DNA of 64,000 nt, taken from positions 1,426,001 to 1,490,000 of the forward strand of contig NZ_CP045720.1 in assembly GCF_009646115.1 (NCBI RefSeq), written 5' to 3'. Origin of the DNA: Pantoea eucalypti. Its GTDB lineage: Bacteria > Pseudomonadota > Gammaproteobacteria > Enterobacterales > Enterobacteriaceae. The notes below the pieces were generated by a model, which did no database searches, was not told where the DNA came from, and saw only the letters and a program-made list of their open reading frames with translations. Both the position numbers and the translations under genes were made by a program. Below, in pieces: positions 54,900-64,000 of this stretch. The first letter of the stretch is position 1. Each line of letters starts with the position of its first letter.

Positions 54900-55913
54900 A
54901 TGGCAATTTTAGTAACGGGCGGAGCAGGGTATATCGGCTCCCATACCGTACTGGCGCTGTTGCAGCGCGGTGATGATGTTGTGGTTCTGGATAACCTCTG
55001 CAATGCCTCACGCGAAGCGATTAATCGCGTTGAGAAACTGGCGGGTAAGAAAGCGACCTTCGTTGAAGGTGATATCCGCGACCGCGCCTGTCTGCGTGAC
55101 CTGTTCGCATCAAATAACATTTCAGCCGTGATTCACTTCGCAGCCCTGAAAGCAGTGGGTGAATCAACCCGCATGCCGCTGGAGTATTACGAGAATAACG
55201 TTGCGGGCACCGTGGTACTGCTGGAAGAGATGCGTAATGCCGGCGTCTGGAACTTCATCTTCAGCTCATCAGCGACCGTTTACGGCGCAGATGCACCGGT
55301 TCCATACGTTGAGACCACCCCGATTGGCGGTACCACCAGTCCTTACGGCACCTCTAAACTGATGACCGAGTTCGTGATGCGCGACTTCGCTAAAGCAGAG
55401 CCGAAGTTCAAGGCCATTGCCCTGCGTTACTTCAACCCGGTTGGCGCGCATGAGTCTGGCGAAATTGGTGAAGACCCGACGGGTATCCCGAACAACCTGC
55501 TGCCATACATCGCGCAGGTTGCGATTGGGCGTCTGGAGAAGCTGGGCGTGTTTGGCGGTGATTACGATACGCCAGACGGTACCTGCCTGCGTGACTATAT
55601 CCACGTGGTAGACCTGGCGGAAGGGCACCTGAAAGCACTGGACCACCTCAATAAAGTTGAGGGCTACACGGCCTTTAACCTGGGCGGCGGCAAAGGCTTC
55701 TCTGTACTGGAGATGATCAAGGCGTTTGAGAAGGCGTCTGGTAAAGCGATTCCGTTTGAAATTAAGCCACGCCGTGATGGCGATTTGCCTGCATTCTGGG
55801 CCGATGCGTCACTGGCAAACAGTGAGCTCGACTGGCGCGTGACGCGCGGCATCGATGAGATGATGCGCGATACGTGGAACTGGCAGAGTAAGAACCCGGA
55901 TGGGTTTAAGTAG
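54900..55913 (+). CDS. galE: UDP-glucose 4-epimerase GalE
   Basis: This 337-residue short-chain dehydrogenase-fold enzyme has the Rossmann motif VTGGAGYIGSHTVLAL at the N-terminus, the catalytic SSSATVYG (about 122-129) and YGTSKLM with the YxxxK pair (about 148-152). GalE interconverts UDP-glucose and UDP-galactose; galactose is needed by the AmsG initiator and is the main sugar of amylovoran-type EPS. The start at 54900 follows AAGGAG by six bases; the earlier in-frame ATG at 54885 has none. It is cotranscribed with galF. A terminator follows. Confidence 0.96.
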   Translation: MAILVTGGAGYIGSHTVLALLQRGDDVVVLDNLCNASREAINRVEKLAGKKATFVEGDIRDRACLRDLFASNNISAVIHFAALKAVGESTRMPLEYYENNVAGTVVLLEEMRNAGVWNFIFSSSATVYGADAPVPYVETTPIGGTTSPYGTSKLMTEFVMRDFAKAEPKFKAIALRYFNPVGAHESGEIGEDPTGIPNNLLPYIAQVAIGRLEKLGVFGGDYDTPDGTCLRDYIHVVDLAEGHLKALDHLNKVEGYTAFNLGGGKGFSVLEMIKAFEKASGKAIPFEIKPRRDGDLPAFWADASLANSELDWRVTRGIDEMMRDTWNWQSKNPDGFK

Positions 55914-55923
55914 TTGAAAACAG

Positions 55924-55950
55924 AAGGCGAACATAGGTTCGCCTTTCTTA
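55924..55950 (+). terminator. Intrinsic terminator of galFE
   Basis: AAGGCGAAC, loop ATAG, GTTCGCCTT followed by TCTTAT. Nine perfect pairs, ten bases after the galE stop. Confidence 0.86.
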
Positions 55951-56348
55951 TATTTGGTTTGAATTATCTTATAAGACCTTTCTCAATATTCTGATTGCAT
56001 CGTCCTGGCGCATCAGCAACCATCATCTGTGCCTGCAAAGCGCTCATAAGTTGAACTAACACCCTCGGCATAATCGCATTTTATTCGTAATAGCTATACC
56101 TGAGTGATAGAATTTACGATGGTTGAATGATAAACCCACTTAACTAATTTCATTAATAAAGTGATATCAATCAATTGAATGCTGAACACCTGGCGAGTTC
56201 ATGTTTCAGCATACTTATTCGGTCAAAGATAATCAGCATCGTGGGAGCTGTAACCCAGGGGCGGTAGCGTGCTCTGAAAACACCTATGATTGTCTGCTTC
56301 TTATTCAGGCGCCCATGCCTCAGATAGCTTGTCAGGAATAAATACGTT
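55951..56348. other. Leader region of the O-antigen-type operon
   Basis: No gene is seen in these 398 bases. The stretch is AT-rich. It holds an ATGCTGAA/TTCAGCAT inverted repeat (56179-56212) and the JUMPstart element (56234-56272). A promoter is expected, but I could not fix convincing hexamers by eye. The transcript would begin upstream of JUMPstart and enter rfbB at 56349. Confidence 0.6.
56234..56272 (+). promoter_or_regulatory. JUMPstart with ops element upstream of rfbBDAC-wzm-wzt
   Basis: CAGCATCGTGGGAGCTGTAA (56234-56253) followed by CCCAGGGGCGGTAGCGTGC matches the JUMPstart signature of O-antigen clusters, with AGCTGTAA and the ops core GGCGGTAGCGTG (56260-56271). RfaH is recruited by such elements. 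It lies 77 bases before rfbB, the classic place. Confidence 0.93.
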
Positions 56349-57428
56349 ATGAAGATTCTTATCACTGGTGGTGCAGGTTTTATCGGTTCAGCGGTTGTGC
56401 GTCATGTTATCAACAATACGAACGATGAAGTCATAAACGTTGATAAACTTACTTACGCAGGCAATCTTGAATCGTTGAAAGAGATTAGCAGCAATCCACG
56501 CTACACCTTTAAGCAGATCGATATCTGCGACGGTCAGGCTATCACTGAAGCGTTAAATGAATTTCAGCCAGATGCCATCATGCACCTTGCCGCAGAAAGC
56601 CATGTAGACCGTTCAATCACCGGTCCGGCGGAATTCGTACAGACCAACGTGGTTGGCACCTATGCACTGCTAGAGGCAAGCCGTCAGTACTGGAGCGCTC
56701 TGCCTGAAGAGCGTAAATCAGCTTTCCGTTTTCACCATATTTCAACGGATGAAGTCTATGGTGACTTACCTCATCCGGACGAGATGGACGGTGAACTACC
56801 GCTGTTTACCGAAGAAACCCCTTATGCGCCAAGCAGCCCTTACTCGTCAACGAAGGCAGCCAGCGATCATCTGGTACGCGCCTGGGGCCGAACCTACAAG
56901 TTGCCGGTGATTGTGACAAACTGTTCAAACAACTACGGTCCTTACCATTTCCCGGAAAAACTGATCCCGTTGATTATCAGTAATGCGCTGGAAGGCAAAC
57001 CGTTACCTATCTATGGCAAAGGCGACCAGATTCGTGACTGGCTCTATGTTGAAGACCACGCGCGCGCGCTCTATACCGTGGTGAAAAATGCAGAGACCGG
57101 CACTACCTATAACATCGGTGGTCATAACGAAAAGAAAAACATCGATGTTGTGCTGAAAGTCTGCGAACTGCTGGATGAGCTGCGACCAAAAGCAACCCCG
57201 TACAGCGATCAGATTACCTACGTTCAGGATCGTCCGGGTCACGATCGCCGCTACGCGATCGACGCCGCTAAGATCGAAAAAGATCTTGGCTGGAAACCGG
57301 AAGAGACCTTTGAAACGGGCCTGAAAAAAACCGTTGAATGGTATCTCAACAATTCGCAGTGGGTTGAGCATGTCAAGAGTGGTGCTTATCAGAACTGGAT
57401 CGAAGAAAATTACGAGAAGCGTAGCTAA
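56349..57428 (+). CDS. rfbB: dTDP-glucose 4,6-dehydratase RfbB (RmlB)
   Basis: This 359-residue enzyme (E. coli about 361) carries out the second step of dTDP-L-rhamnose synthesis, making dTDP-4-keto-6-deoxyglucose. It has the NAD motif [13 protein letters not shown] (about 7-19), the catalytic stretch [11 protein letters not shown] (about 131-141; Thr-Asp-Glu) and [12 protein letters not shown] with the YxxxK pair (about 167-171). It is the first gene after the JUMPstart element. Its TAA shares one base with the rfbD ATG (TAATG). Confidence 0.97.
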   Translation: MKILITGGAGFIGSAVVRHVINNTNDEVINVDKLTYAGNLESLKEISSNPRYTFKQIDICDGQAITEALNEFQPDAIMHLAAESHVDRSITGPAEFVQTNVVGTYALLEASRQYWSALPEERKSAFRFHHISTDEVYGDLPHPDEMDGELPLFTEETPYAPSSPYSSTKAASDHLVRAWGRTYKLPVIVTNCSNNYGPYHFPEKLIPLIISNALEGKPLPIYGKGDQIRDWLYVEDHARALYTVVKNAETGTTYNIGGHNEKKNIDVVLKVCELLDELRPKATPYSDQITYVQDRPGHDRRYAIDAAKIEKDLGWKPEETFETGLKKTVEWYLNNSQWVEHVKSGAYQNWIEENYEKRS

Positions 57429-58315
57429 TGAATATTTTGCTTTTTGGTAAAAACGGTCAGGTGGGTTGGGAGTTACAACGGGCGCTGGCTCCGCTTGGAA
57501 AATTGACGGTTGTTGACCGTCAATCAGCTGATTACTGTGGTGATTTTGAAAATCCCGCCGGCATCGCCGAGACAGTTCGAAAGCTCAATCCGAACGTGAT
57601 CGTGAATGCCACTGCTTACACTGCTGTTGATAAAGCCGAAACTGAGCAAGATAAAGCGCACGTGGTCAATGCAACGTCTATTGAAGCATTGGCACAGGCA
57701 GCCGAGGAAATCGGCGCGTGGCTGGTTCACTACTCAACGGATTATGTTTTTGACGGTTCAGGTGATAGACCCTGGCGCGAAGATGATGCAACCGCTCCGC
57801 TGAATGTTTATGGACAGAGTAAGCTGGAAGGTGAGCAAGCCATTGTCCGCCACATGAGCCGCTATCTTATTTTCCGTACAAGCTGGGTCTACGCAGCTAA
57901 AGGTAATAACTTTGCCAAAACGATGCTGAAACTGGCAAAAGATCGCGATTCATTATCAGTAATCAATGACCAGTTTGGTACACCAACCGGCGCTGAGTTG
58001 ATTGCTGACTGCACTGCTCATGCAATCAGAGTTGCTCTGAATGACAGGACCGTTACTGGTCTGTATCACCTGATTGCAGGGGGAGAGACAACCTGGCATG
58101 CCTATGCCACTAAAGTGATAGAGTTTGCAAAAGCGCAAGGCATCGAACTGCAGGTACAGGCAATTAAAGCTGTGCCAACGAGTGCGTTCCCTACACCGGC
58201 TAAACGACCGGCAAACTCAAGACTCAATACAGAAAAGTTTCAACAGGCCTTTGGTCTGAACCTGCCCGACTGGACAGTTGGCGTTGAACGTATGTTGCTT
58301 GAAACTCTTATTTAA
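57428..58315 (+). CDS. rfbD: dTDP-4-dehydrorhamnose reductase RfbD (RmlD)
   Basis: This 295-residue enzyme performs the last step of dTDP-L-rhamnose synthesis, reducing dTDP-4-keto-rhamnose with NAD(P)H. N-terminal [20 protein letters not shown] holds the GxxGxxG nucleotide loop, NATAYTAVDKAE (about 59-70) is a family signature, and YSTDYVFDG with YGQSKLEGE gives the catalytic Thr/Tyr/Lys (about 105-135). It overlaps rfbB by one base. A hairpin (58323-58340) separates it from rfbA. Confidence 0.96.
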   Translation: MNILLFGKNGQVGWELQRALAPLGKLTVVDRQSADYCGDFENPAGIAETVRKLNPNVIVNATAYTAVDKAETEQDKAHVVNATSIEALAQAAEEIGAWLVHYSTDYVFDGSGDRPWREDDATAPLNVYGQSKLEGEQAIVRHMSRYLIFRTSWVYAAKGNNFAKTMLKLAKDRDSLSVINDQFGTPTGAELIADCTAHAIRVALNDRTVTGLYHLIAGGETTWHAYATKVIEFAKAQGIELQVQAIKAVPTSAFPTPAKRPANSRLNTEKFQQAFGLNLPDWTVGVERMLLETLI

Positions 58316-58322
58316 TAGAAGC

Positions 58323-58340
58323 AGGCCGCAATAGCGGCCT
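58323..58340 (+). other. Hairpin between rfbD and rfbA
   Basis: AGGCCGC, loop AATA, GCGGCCT is a perfect seven-pair stem seven bases after the rfbD stop and about ten bases before the rfbA ribosome site AAGGTG. No T-run follows, so it is not a standard terminator. Confidence 0.55.
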
Positions 58341-58359
58341 GGCCAATTAAGGTGAAATT

Positions 58360-59240
<881 letters not shown>

Positions 59241-59241
<1 letters not shown>

Positions 59242-59774
59242 TGAATATTATTGATACTAAAATTCCTGACGTAAAAATCATTGAGCCTAAAGTGTTTGGT
59301 GACGAACGTGGTTTCTTTCTGGAAACATTCCAGAGTGAAAAATATAAACACGCGCTCAATATCGAAGGTGAATTCGTACAGGATAATCACTCACGTTCAG
59401 CAAAAAATGTATTAAGAGGTTTACACTTCCAGCGCAATAATCCTCAAGGGAAGTTGGTTCGTGTTGTAAGAGGCGAAGTATTTGATGTCGCAGTCGACAT
59501 CAGACCCGAATCACCAACGTTTAAACAATGGGTAGGGGTCTATCTCTCAGAAGAAAATAAAACCCAATTCTGGGTTCCGCCGGGCTTGGCTCATGGCTTT
59601 GTGGTCATTTCAGATTATGCAGACTTTGAGTATAAATGTACCAATTATTATGATCCGTCAAGCGAAGGTTGTCTTTCATGGAATGACCCAGAATTAGGGA
59701 TTGACTGGCCTGTTTCAGACCCTATTCTATCTGAAAAAGATAAATCCGGATTGCTGCTTTCTGAGTTAAAATAA
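59241..59774 (+). CDS. rfbC: dTDP-4-dehydrorhamnose 3,5-epimerase RfbC (RmlC)
   Basis: This 177-residue cupin enzyme epimerises dTDP-4-keto-6-deoxyglucose at C3 and C5. Motifs are FGDERGFFLETF (about 20-31), QDNHSRSAKNVLRGLHFQ (about 50-67) with the catalytic His, and FWVPPGLAHGFVV (about 112-124). Together with RfbB, D and A it supplies dTDP-L-rhamnose to the O-polysaccharide. From this gene on the DNA is visibly more AT-rich than the genes to its left. An AAGGATG/CATCCTT hairpin (59795-59823) follows the stop. Confidence 0.96.
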
Positions 59775-60059
59775 TTACATCAGGAATTGATAATAAGGAT
59801 GAGCCAAAGAAAAGCCCATCCTTAAATTGTTTGAAACGTGTAACTTATTAAATCTTACTAAGCAAGATATAAATATTAATCAGGAAAAATTAAGTTTACG
59901 TCAGGTTTTATGAATATCAACGGGTGTAACTAAATAGATTTCAAAAATCAATCAACATTGGTTCGATCATCATCACCTTTGGGACTGTGTTAGCTTAAGA
60001 TTAAAAAATATTTCGTCACAGCAGTAAATACTCCAGCCCCAGCTTTTAAGAGATTACTA
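59775..60059. other. AT-rich spacer between rfbC and wzm
   Basis: No gene is seen in these 285 bases. An imperfect hairpin (AAGGATG 59795-59801 with CATCCTT 59817-59823, plus an inner GC pair) lies 20 bases after rfbC and lacks a T-run. The rest is AT-rich, and no clear promoter could be fixed. The spacer may mark the junction between conserved rml genes and serotype-specific genes. Confidence 0.55.
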
Positions 60060-60896
60060 ATGAATCCGCATAGTTCGAGATCTACCTCGCTCTTTTCTCT
60101 GATTCGTCAGACATGGGCAAATCGAAATCTTATTTTTCAAATGACTAAACGAGAGATTGTTGGTCGTTATCGCGGTTCAACAATGGGTATCCTGTGGTCA
60201 TTTATTAACCCCATTTTTATGCTCATGGTTTACACCTTCGTATTTTCAGTCGTTTTTAAAGCTCGATGGGGAACAGCTGGAGCGCTTAACGAATCTAAGA
60301 CTGATTTTGCCGTTATTCTATTTGTCGGCTTGATTATCCATAGTCTTTTTGCCGAAACACTTAGCCGTGCTCCTTCTCTGATACTTGGCAATGTAAACTA
60401 TGTCAAAAAAGTGGTTTTTCCTTTAGAGATATTGCCGGTTGTGAGTTTTCTAAGTGTGCTCTTCCATAGTTTTATTAGCATGATCGTTTTGATAACCGCT
60501 TTTTTCATATTTAATGGTTACATTCACTGGACAATAATCTTCATACCGGTTGTTGTTTTTCCATTGGCATTATTAACTTTAGGCTTGACCTGGTTTCTAT
60601 CATCGTTGGGCGTCTATCTGCGAGATGTGGGGCAGACAATAACTATAATAATGACTGTCATGATGTTCTTGTCTCCTGTGTTCTATCCGATATCCTCTCT
60701 TCCTGAAAACTTGCGTCCGTTGATAATGCTTAATCCGTTAACATTTATTATTGAGCAGGCCAGAGCGGTTCTTATCTGGGGCAAGTTACCTGATTTTACT
60801 GGTGTTGGAATCTATACAGTTATCTCATTATTGGTAATGTGGCTGTGTTACGTCTGGTTCCAAAAAACGCGAAAAGGTTTTGCTGATGTCCTTTAA
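60060..60896 (+). CDS. wzm: O-polysaccharide ABC exporter, permease subunit Wzm
   Basis: This 278-residue ABC-2 type permease has six membrane segments. The N-terminal cytoplasmic stretch FQMTKREIVGRYRGSTMGILWSFINP (about 26-51) is the family signature, and LSPVFYPISSLPENLRPLIMLNPLTFIIEQAR (about 200-231) marks the C-terminal half. Wzm and Wzt export a complete lipid-linked O-polysaccharide across the inner membrane. It starts after AAGAGA upstream of the ATG and overlaps wzt by 11 bases. Confidence 0.94.
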   Translation: MNPHSSRSTSLFSLIRQTWANRNLIFQMTKREIVGRYRGSTMGILWSFINPIFMLMVYTFVFSVVFKARWGTAGALNESKTDFAVILFVGLIIHSLFAETLSRAPSLILGNVNYVKKVVFPLEILPVVSFLSVLFHSFISMIVLITAFFIFNGYIHWTIIFIPVVVFPLALLTLGLTWFLSSLGVYLRDVGQTITIIMTVMMFLSPVFYPISSLPENLRPLIMLNPLTFIIEQARAVLIWGKLPDFTGVGIYTVISLLVMWLCYVWFQKTRKGFADVL

Positions 60897-62277
60897 AGAA
60901 AATGCGATTGTAATAGATGGCGTAAGTAAATGTTTTCAAGTTTATGACAATCCAGTACGAAGACTAAAGCAGTTTATTGTTCCAAAAGTTGACCGGGTAG
61001 TAGGACGTGAAAGCCGGGCTTATCATGAAGATTTTTGGGCTTTGAGAGATGTTTCTTTTGTTTTACCAAAAGGTGAGACAATGGGAATAGTGGGACGAAA
61101 TGGTTCGGGCAAATCTACTTTACTTCAGATTATTGCCGGTACATTAACGCCAACATCCGGTAGTGTAACTGTCAATGGACGAGTTGCGGCTCTGTTGGAA
61201 CTGGGTGCTGGTTTCAACAGCGATTTTAGTGGACTTGAAAATGTTTACCTCAACGCATCGCTCATGGGTTTAACGCGAGAGGAAACGGAGTCAAGGCTGG
61301 ATGATATTCTTTCGTTCGCGGATATCGGGCACTTTATAAATTCTCCTGTACGGTCTTACTCAAGTGGAATGCTGGTTCGCCTTGCATTTGCAGTGCAGGC
61401 TCAGATCGAACCGGAAATTCTAATCGTTGATGAAGCGCTTGCTGTGGGGGATGCAAAGTTTCAGGCGAAATGTTTTGCCCGATTAAAAAAGCTAAAACAA
61501 AATGGCACTTCAATTCTCTTTGTTTCACATGCAACTGAACAGATAGTCACTCATTGCGATCGAGCATTGTTACTGGATGGTGGAACTACTCAGCTGTCTG
61601 GTGCACCACGTGATGTCATTAACCGCTACCTGGATATATTGTTTGGTAAGAAAAACACTTCAGACAATACACGTGATGAAGTCGATAAGCAGATTTCTAT
61701 CGCTGCTGAAGGTGAGAGAGAGCGCCTGGGGCGTGAAACGGATGCAGAAGAAGCTGCTAAGAGTAAAACTGATACGCAACGTAAGTTAGACAGCACTTAT
61801 CACGAACGCGCGCATTATAATCCATCTGAATATAGATGGGGTGATAAAGCTGCTGAAATTTATGACTATTATTTTGAGCAGGATGGTAAAGGTTTTCCTG
61901 GTATATTCGAACCTAAAAAGAAAATAAAGTTTCTATTTAAGATAATTAGCCATGAGCTAATTTTCAGGCCTATTTTTGGTTTCGCTATTAAAACTAAAGA
62001 TGGAGTTACCATTTATAATACCAATAGTGAATGGCAATCAGTTTCTATTGTTGAAGAAGCAAAGCCTGGTGAGACCTTTTTTTTATCAGTTGAAGTGCCT
62101 AATCTTCTTTTTGAAGGTGACTATTTTATCTCTGTAGGTATTGCAAGTAGTAATGCCCAGGGTGAAATAATTCCTCATGACCGTCGCTATGATTCAATTC
62201 ATTTACCTGTAGGCCCAGTTGGTACTTTTACGGGTTTGGCCGATTTAAACGCGAGAATAAAACTTGAAAATGGCTAA
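60886..62277 (+). CDS. wzt: O-polysaccharide ABC exporter ATPase Wzt with carbohydrate-binding C-terminal domain
   Basis: This 463-residue protein is larger than simple Wzt ATPases (about 250). The ABC domain (1-245) has Walker A GRNGSGKS (about 69-76), signature YSSGMLVRLAFA (about 156-167), Walker B ILIVDEALAVGD and the switch histidine in VSHAT. A charged linker (about 250-300) precedes a Wzt_C beta-sandwich (about 310-463; for example EYRWGDKAAEIYDY, GFAIKTKDGVTIYNTNSEW). In O8/O9a-type systems this domain binds the modified non-reducing end of the finished glycan before export. The ATG at 60886 is preferred over an upstream TTG. It overlaps the next gene by eight bases. Confidence 0.95.
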   Translation: MSFKENAIVIDGVSKCFQVYDNPVRRLKQFIVPKVDRVVGRESRAYHEDFWALRDVSFVLPKGETMGIVGRNGSGKSTLLQIIAGTLTPTSGSVTVNGRVAALLELGAGFNSDFSGLENVYLNASLMGLTREETESRLDDILSFADIGHFINSPVRSYSSGMLVRLAFAVQAQIEPEILIVDEALAVGDAKFQAKCFARLKKLKQNGTSILFVSHATEQIVTHCDRALLLDGGTTQLSGAPRDVINRYLDILFGKKNTSDNTRDEVDKQISIAAEGERERLGRETDAEEAAKSKTDTQRKLDSTYHERAHYNPSEYRWGDKAAEIYDYYFEQDGKGFPGIFEPKKKIKFLFKIISHELIFRPIFGFAIKTKDGVTIYNTNSEWQSVSIVEEAKPGETFFLSVEVPNLLFEGDYFISVGIASSNAQGEIIPHDRRYDSIHLPVGPVGTFTGLADLNARIKLENG

Positions 62278-64000
62278 TTTAGAAAATATTTTGTTAAAGG
62301 CTGGCTTTCGTAAAAATGAAGAAACTGCGCTCTGGTCTCCTGCTACCATGAGAGACTTCGCTTACAGTGATGGAGACGATTCTGAAAATTACATTTTTGA
62401 CACTATACGTAATGCCTCGGATGTGACTGTTGATTCTAAAGAGTTAGGAAAGTTTATTGTTGACTGGCCCTCAACCTATCATCTTAGCTCTGTCCGGGCT
62501 AATTTATTACGTCCATTCCAGAGTTGGATGAAAGATAAACGCATTTTGGAAATTGGCTGTGGATGCGGGGCCATTAGTCGGTATCTTGGAGAAAATGCAG
62601 CAGAAGTTGTCTCTGTAGAGGGGAGTTATCGTCGTGCAAATATTGCACGTTCTCGTTGCCGGGATCTGGATAATGTCACTGTTATTTGCGCACCCTCAGA
62701 TACACTACCAGACTTGGGCAAGTTTGACGCAGTTTTACTCATTGGTGTTCTTGAATATGCCCGTGTTTTTATTGGCGAGAAAGGAGAGCAGCATCTTTTA
62801 AAAGCCTGTAAAGAGCGTTTGAAAGATGATGGTAAAATCTTTGTAGCCATTGAAAATAAAATTGGCATCAAATATTTTGCAGGCGCGCGTGAAGACCATG
62901 TCAACATACCGATGTTTGGTATTAACAACAGTTATGACAAACAAAGCGTAGTTACCTTCGGAAGAAAAGAATTAATAAGTGAGCTTAATGAAGCTGGTTT
63001 CACTGATACGCTGGAGTATCTTCCTTTACCTGACTATAAATTACCCTGTGCTGTAGTTACTCCACTGGGATGGCAAAATTACTCTAAAGAGTTAAGTCAA
63101 TTAGCTGTTGAAAGCGCCCATAAAGAAAAACAGGTTGTACCTCAATATTTGTTTTCTCTTGAACAGGGTATTAAAAATATCTGGAATAATGAAATTGCGG
63201 CTGATCTATCAAGTTCCTTTTTGATGGTATCAAGTATGAATAAACAAGAGTCTGTTCATAAGAATGTTGCTGCTATCTATTATTCTGATGATAGAAATAC
63301 CGAGAATAAAAAGAACGTTGAATTTATTAAAACAAATGAAGGTTTATCTGTTTCTTCCGGTTCAAGCCAGGATGGTGAAGTGTTATGTGAAGAACTGGAA
63401 AGGTTTATCTACGGACAATCATTATGGTCAGATCTTTTAAGGATTGTTAACCGCCCTGATTGGTTGGTAGAAGAATTAGCCGCATGGGCGAAAGGCTGGC
63501 TTGATCAGCTTCAGCTGAAAGCTTGCGTTTCACTGGATATCGACAAAGATATTTTATTGCCTGATTCTTATCTGGATGCGTTACCATTTAACGTGATTAA
63601 AAAGGATAATGGCGAGTTTGTTTTCTTCGATCAGGAATGGCACGCATCAGAAAGTATAACTTTGGGGTACGTTGCTTATCGCGGTATATATCACTCCTTA
63701 TTGCGAGTAACTTCTGCAGGTAACAGTAAGTTTTGTAATAGTAACAACATAGCCGATTTGACTGTTGCCACATTAAATGTCATTGGTTTCTCTTGTTCTG
63801 CTGCGGACTCAAGAAATTATTTAAGACAGGAAGCTAATTTCCTGGCACAAGTTCAGCATAAAAATGCTGAAGAAATTTATAGTATGCTTAAAGAATTTTC
63901 TTTAAGTATGCGAGCTGAATACTGGCTTGACTCTAATGACTACAATTCACTAAAAGGGCATGCAGAAAATCGTCAGCGTCACTATCTAAGCCGTATTGAA
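62270..64000 (+). CDS. Large methyltransferase-domain protein of the O-polysaccharide cluster (5' part, runs off the window)
   Basis: The frame is open from the ATG at 62270 to the window end: 577 codons with no stop. Residues about 90-250 form a class I SAM-dependent methyltransferase, with RILEIGCGCGAISRYLG (about 91-107), VSVEGS (about 114-119) and VLLIGVLEY in the later strand. Further on, NGEFVFFDQEWHASE (about 447-461) recalls the FDxEW motif seen in big methyltransferase/kinase-like or transferase proteins of O-antigen clusters. The last residues (KGHAENRQRHYLSRIE) look like the start of a coiled coil. The gene overlaps wzt by eight bases. A role in capping the non-reducing end or in chain-length control is inferred, not shown; more domains probably lie outside the window. 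Confidence 0.75.
   Translation, partial: MANLENILLKAGFRKNEETALWSPATMRDFAYSDGDDSENYIFDTIRNASDVTVDSKELGKFIVDWPSTYHLSSVRANLLRPFQSWMKDKRILEIGCGCGAISRYLGENAAEVVSVEGSYRRANIARSRCRDLDNVTVICAPSDTLPDLGKFDAVLLIGVLEYARVFIGEKGEQHLLKACKERLKDDGKIFVAIENKIGIKYFAGAREDHVNIPMFGINNSYDKQSVVTFGRKELISELNEAGFTDTLEYLPLPDYKLPCAVVTPLGWQNYSKELSQLAVESAHKEKQVVPQYLFSLEQGIKNIWNNEIAADLSSSFLMVSSMNKQESVHKNVAAIYYSDDRNTENKKNVEFIKTNEGLSVSSGSSQDGEVLCEELERFIYGQSLWSDLLRIVNRPDWLVEELAAWAKGWLDQLQLKACVSLDIDKDILLPDSYLDALPFNVIKKDNGEFVFFDQEWHASESITLGYVAYRGIYHSLLRVTSAGNSKFCNSNNIADLTVATLNVIGFSCSAADSRNYLRQEANFLAQVQHKNAEEIYSMLKEFSLSMRAEYWLDSNDYNSLKGHAENRQRHYLSRIE

Noticed and set aside
37285..56271. Identical 12-mers at 37285-37296 and 56260-56271 taken as a dispersed repeat
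   Set aside because: Both lie in JUMPstart context ahead of polysaccharide operons, so they are functional ops elements rather than copies of a mobile or palindromic repeat.

Overview
The window looks like chromosome of an Enterobacterales bacterium of the Pantoea/Erwinia group, most likely Pantoea. The gene order is that of the E. coli galF - wza - yegH - asmA - dcd - udk - yegE - yegD - mdtABCD - baeSR - yegQ - yegS - thiMD stretch read in reverse. The exopolysaccharide operon follows the amylovoran/stewartan (ams/cps) plan rather than the colanic acid plan. The species call is an inference from protein resemblance and synteny; no rRNA or tRNA gene is present to test it.

Layout. 1-3.3 kb: an AEC-family permease cut by the left edge, a small CxxC protein, then a TPP riboswitch driving thiM-thiD (thiamine precursor salvage). 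3.3-9.2 kb: a five-gene minus-strand operon, rspA-rspB-transporter-rspD-rspR, for uptake and oxidation/dehydration of a sugar acid. 9.4-12 kb: yegS lipid kinase and trhP tRNA hydroxylation protein. 12-23 kb: the mdtABCD-baeSR multidrug efflux and envelope-stress operon, with most genes translationally coupled. 23.2-26.1 kb: an aldo/keto reductase, an OprB-type sugar porin and a structured non-coding stretch. 26.1-36.8 kb: yegD, dgcE, a PAP2 phosphatase, udk, dcd, asmA and yegH.

36.7-53.7 kb is a 12-gene exopolysaccharide operon. It has a long leader carrying an RcsAB-like box, a 22-bp palindrome and a JUMPstart/ops element. The genes encode a galactosyl-phosphate transferase, the Wza/Wzb/Wzc export machinery, a Wzy polymerase, four glycosyltransferases, a tailspike-like polysaccharide lyase (AmsF), a pyruvyl transferase and a Wzx flippase. 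One initiating enzyme plus four transferases fits an amylovoran-like pentasaccharide carrying pyruvate. galF and galE follow and supply nucleotide sugars.

55.9-64 kb is a second polysaccharide operon with its own JUMPstart/ops element: rfbB-rfbD-rfbA-rfbC (dTDP-L-rhamnose), an ABC exporter (Wzm, and Wzt with a C-terminal carbohydrate-binding domain), and a large methyltransferase-containing protein cut by the right edge. This is the signature of an O-polysaccharide exported by an ABC transporter after terminal modification. Base composition turns visibly AT-rich from rfbC onward.

The most interesting material is in the polysaccharide region: an elaborate, apparently undescribed stem-loop structure between the first EPS gene and wza; a strong intrinsic terminator inside an operon that carries an ops antitermination signal; hairpins at most gene junctions; and a chromosomal tailspike homologue that keeps a phage head-binding-like domain behind an export signal. 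No insertion sequence, prophage, CRISPR array or tRNA was seen.
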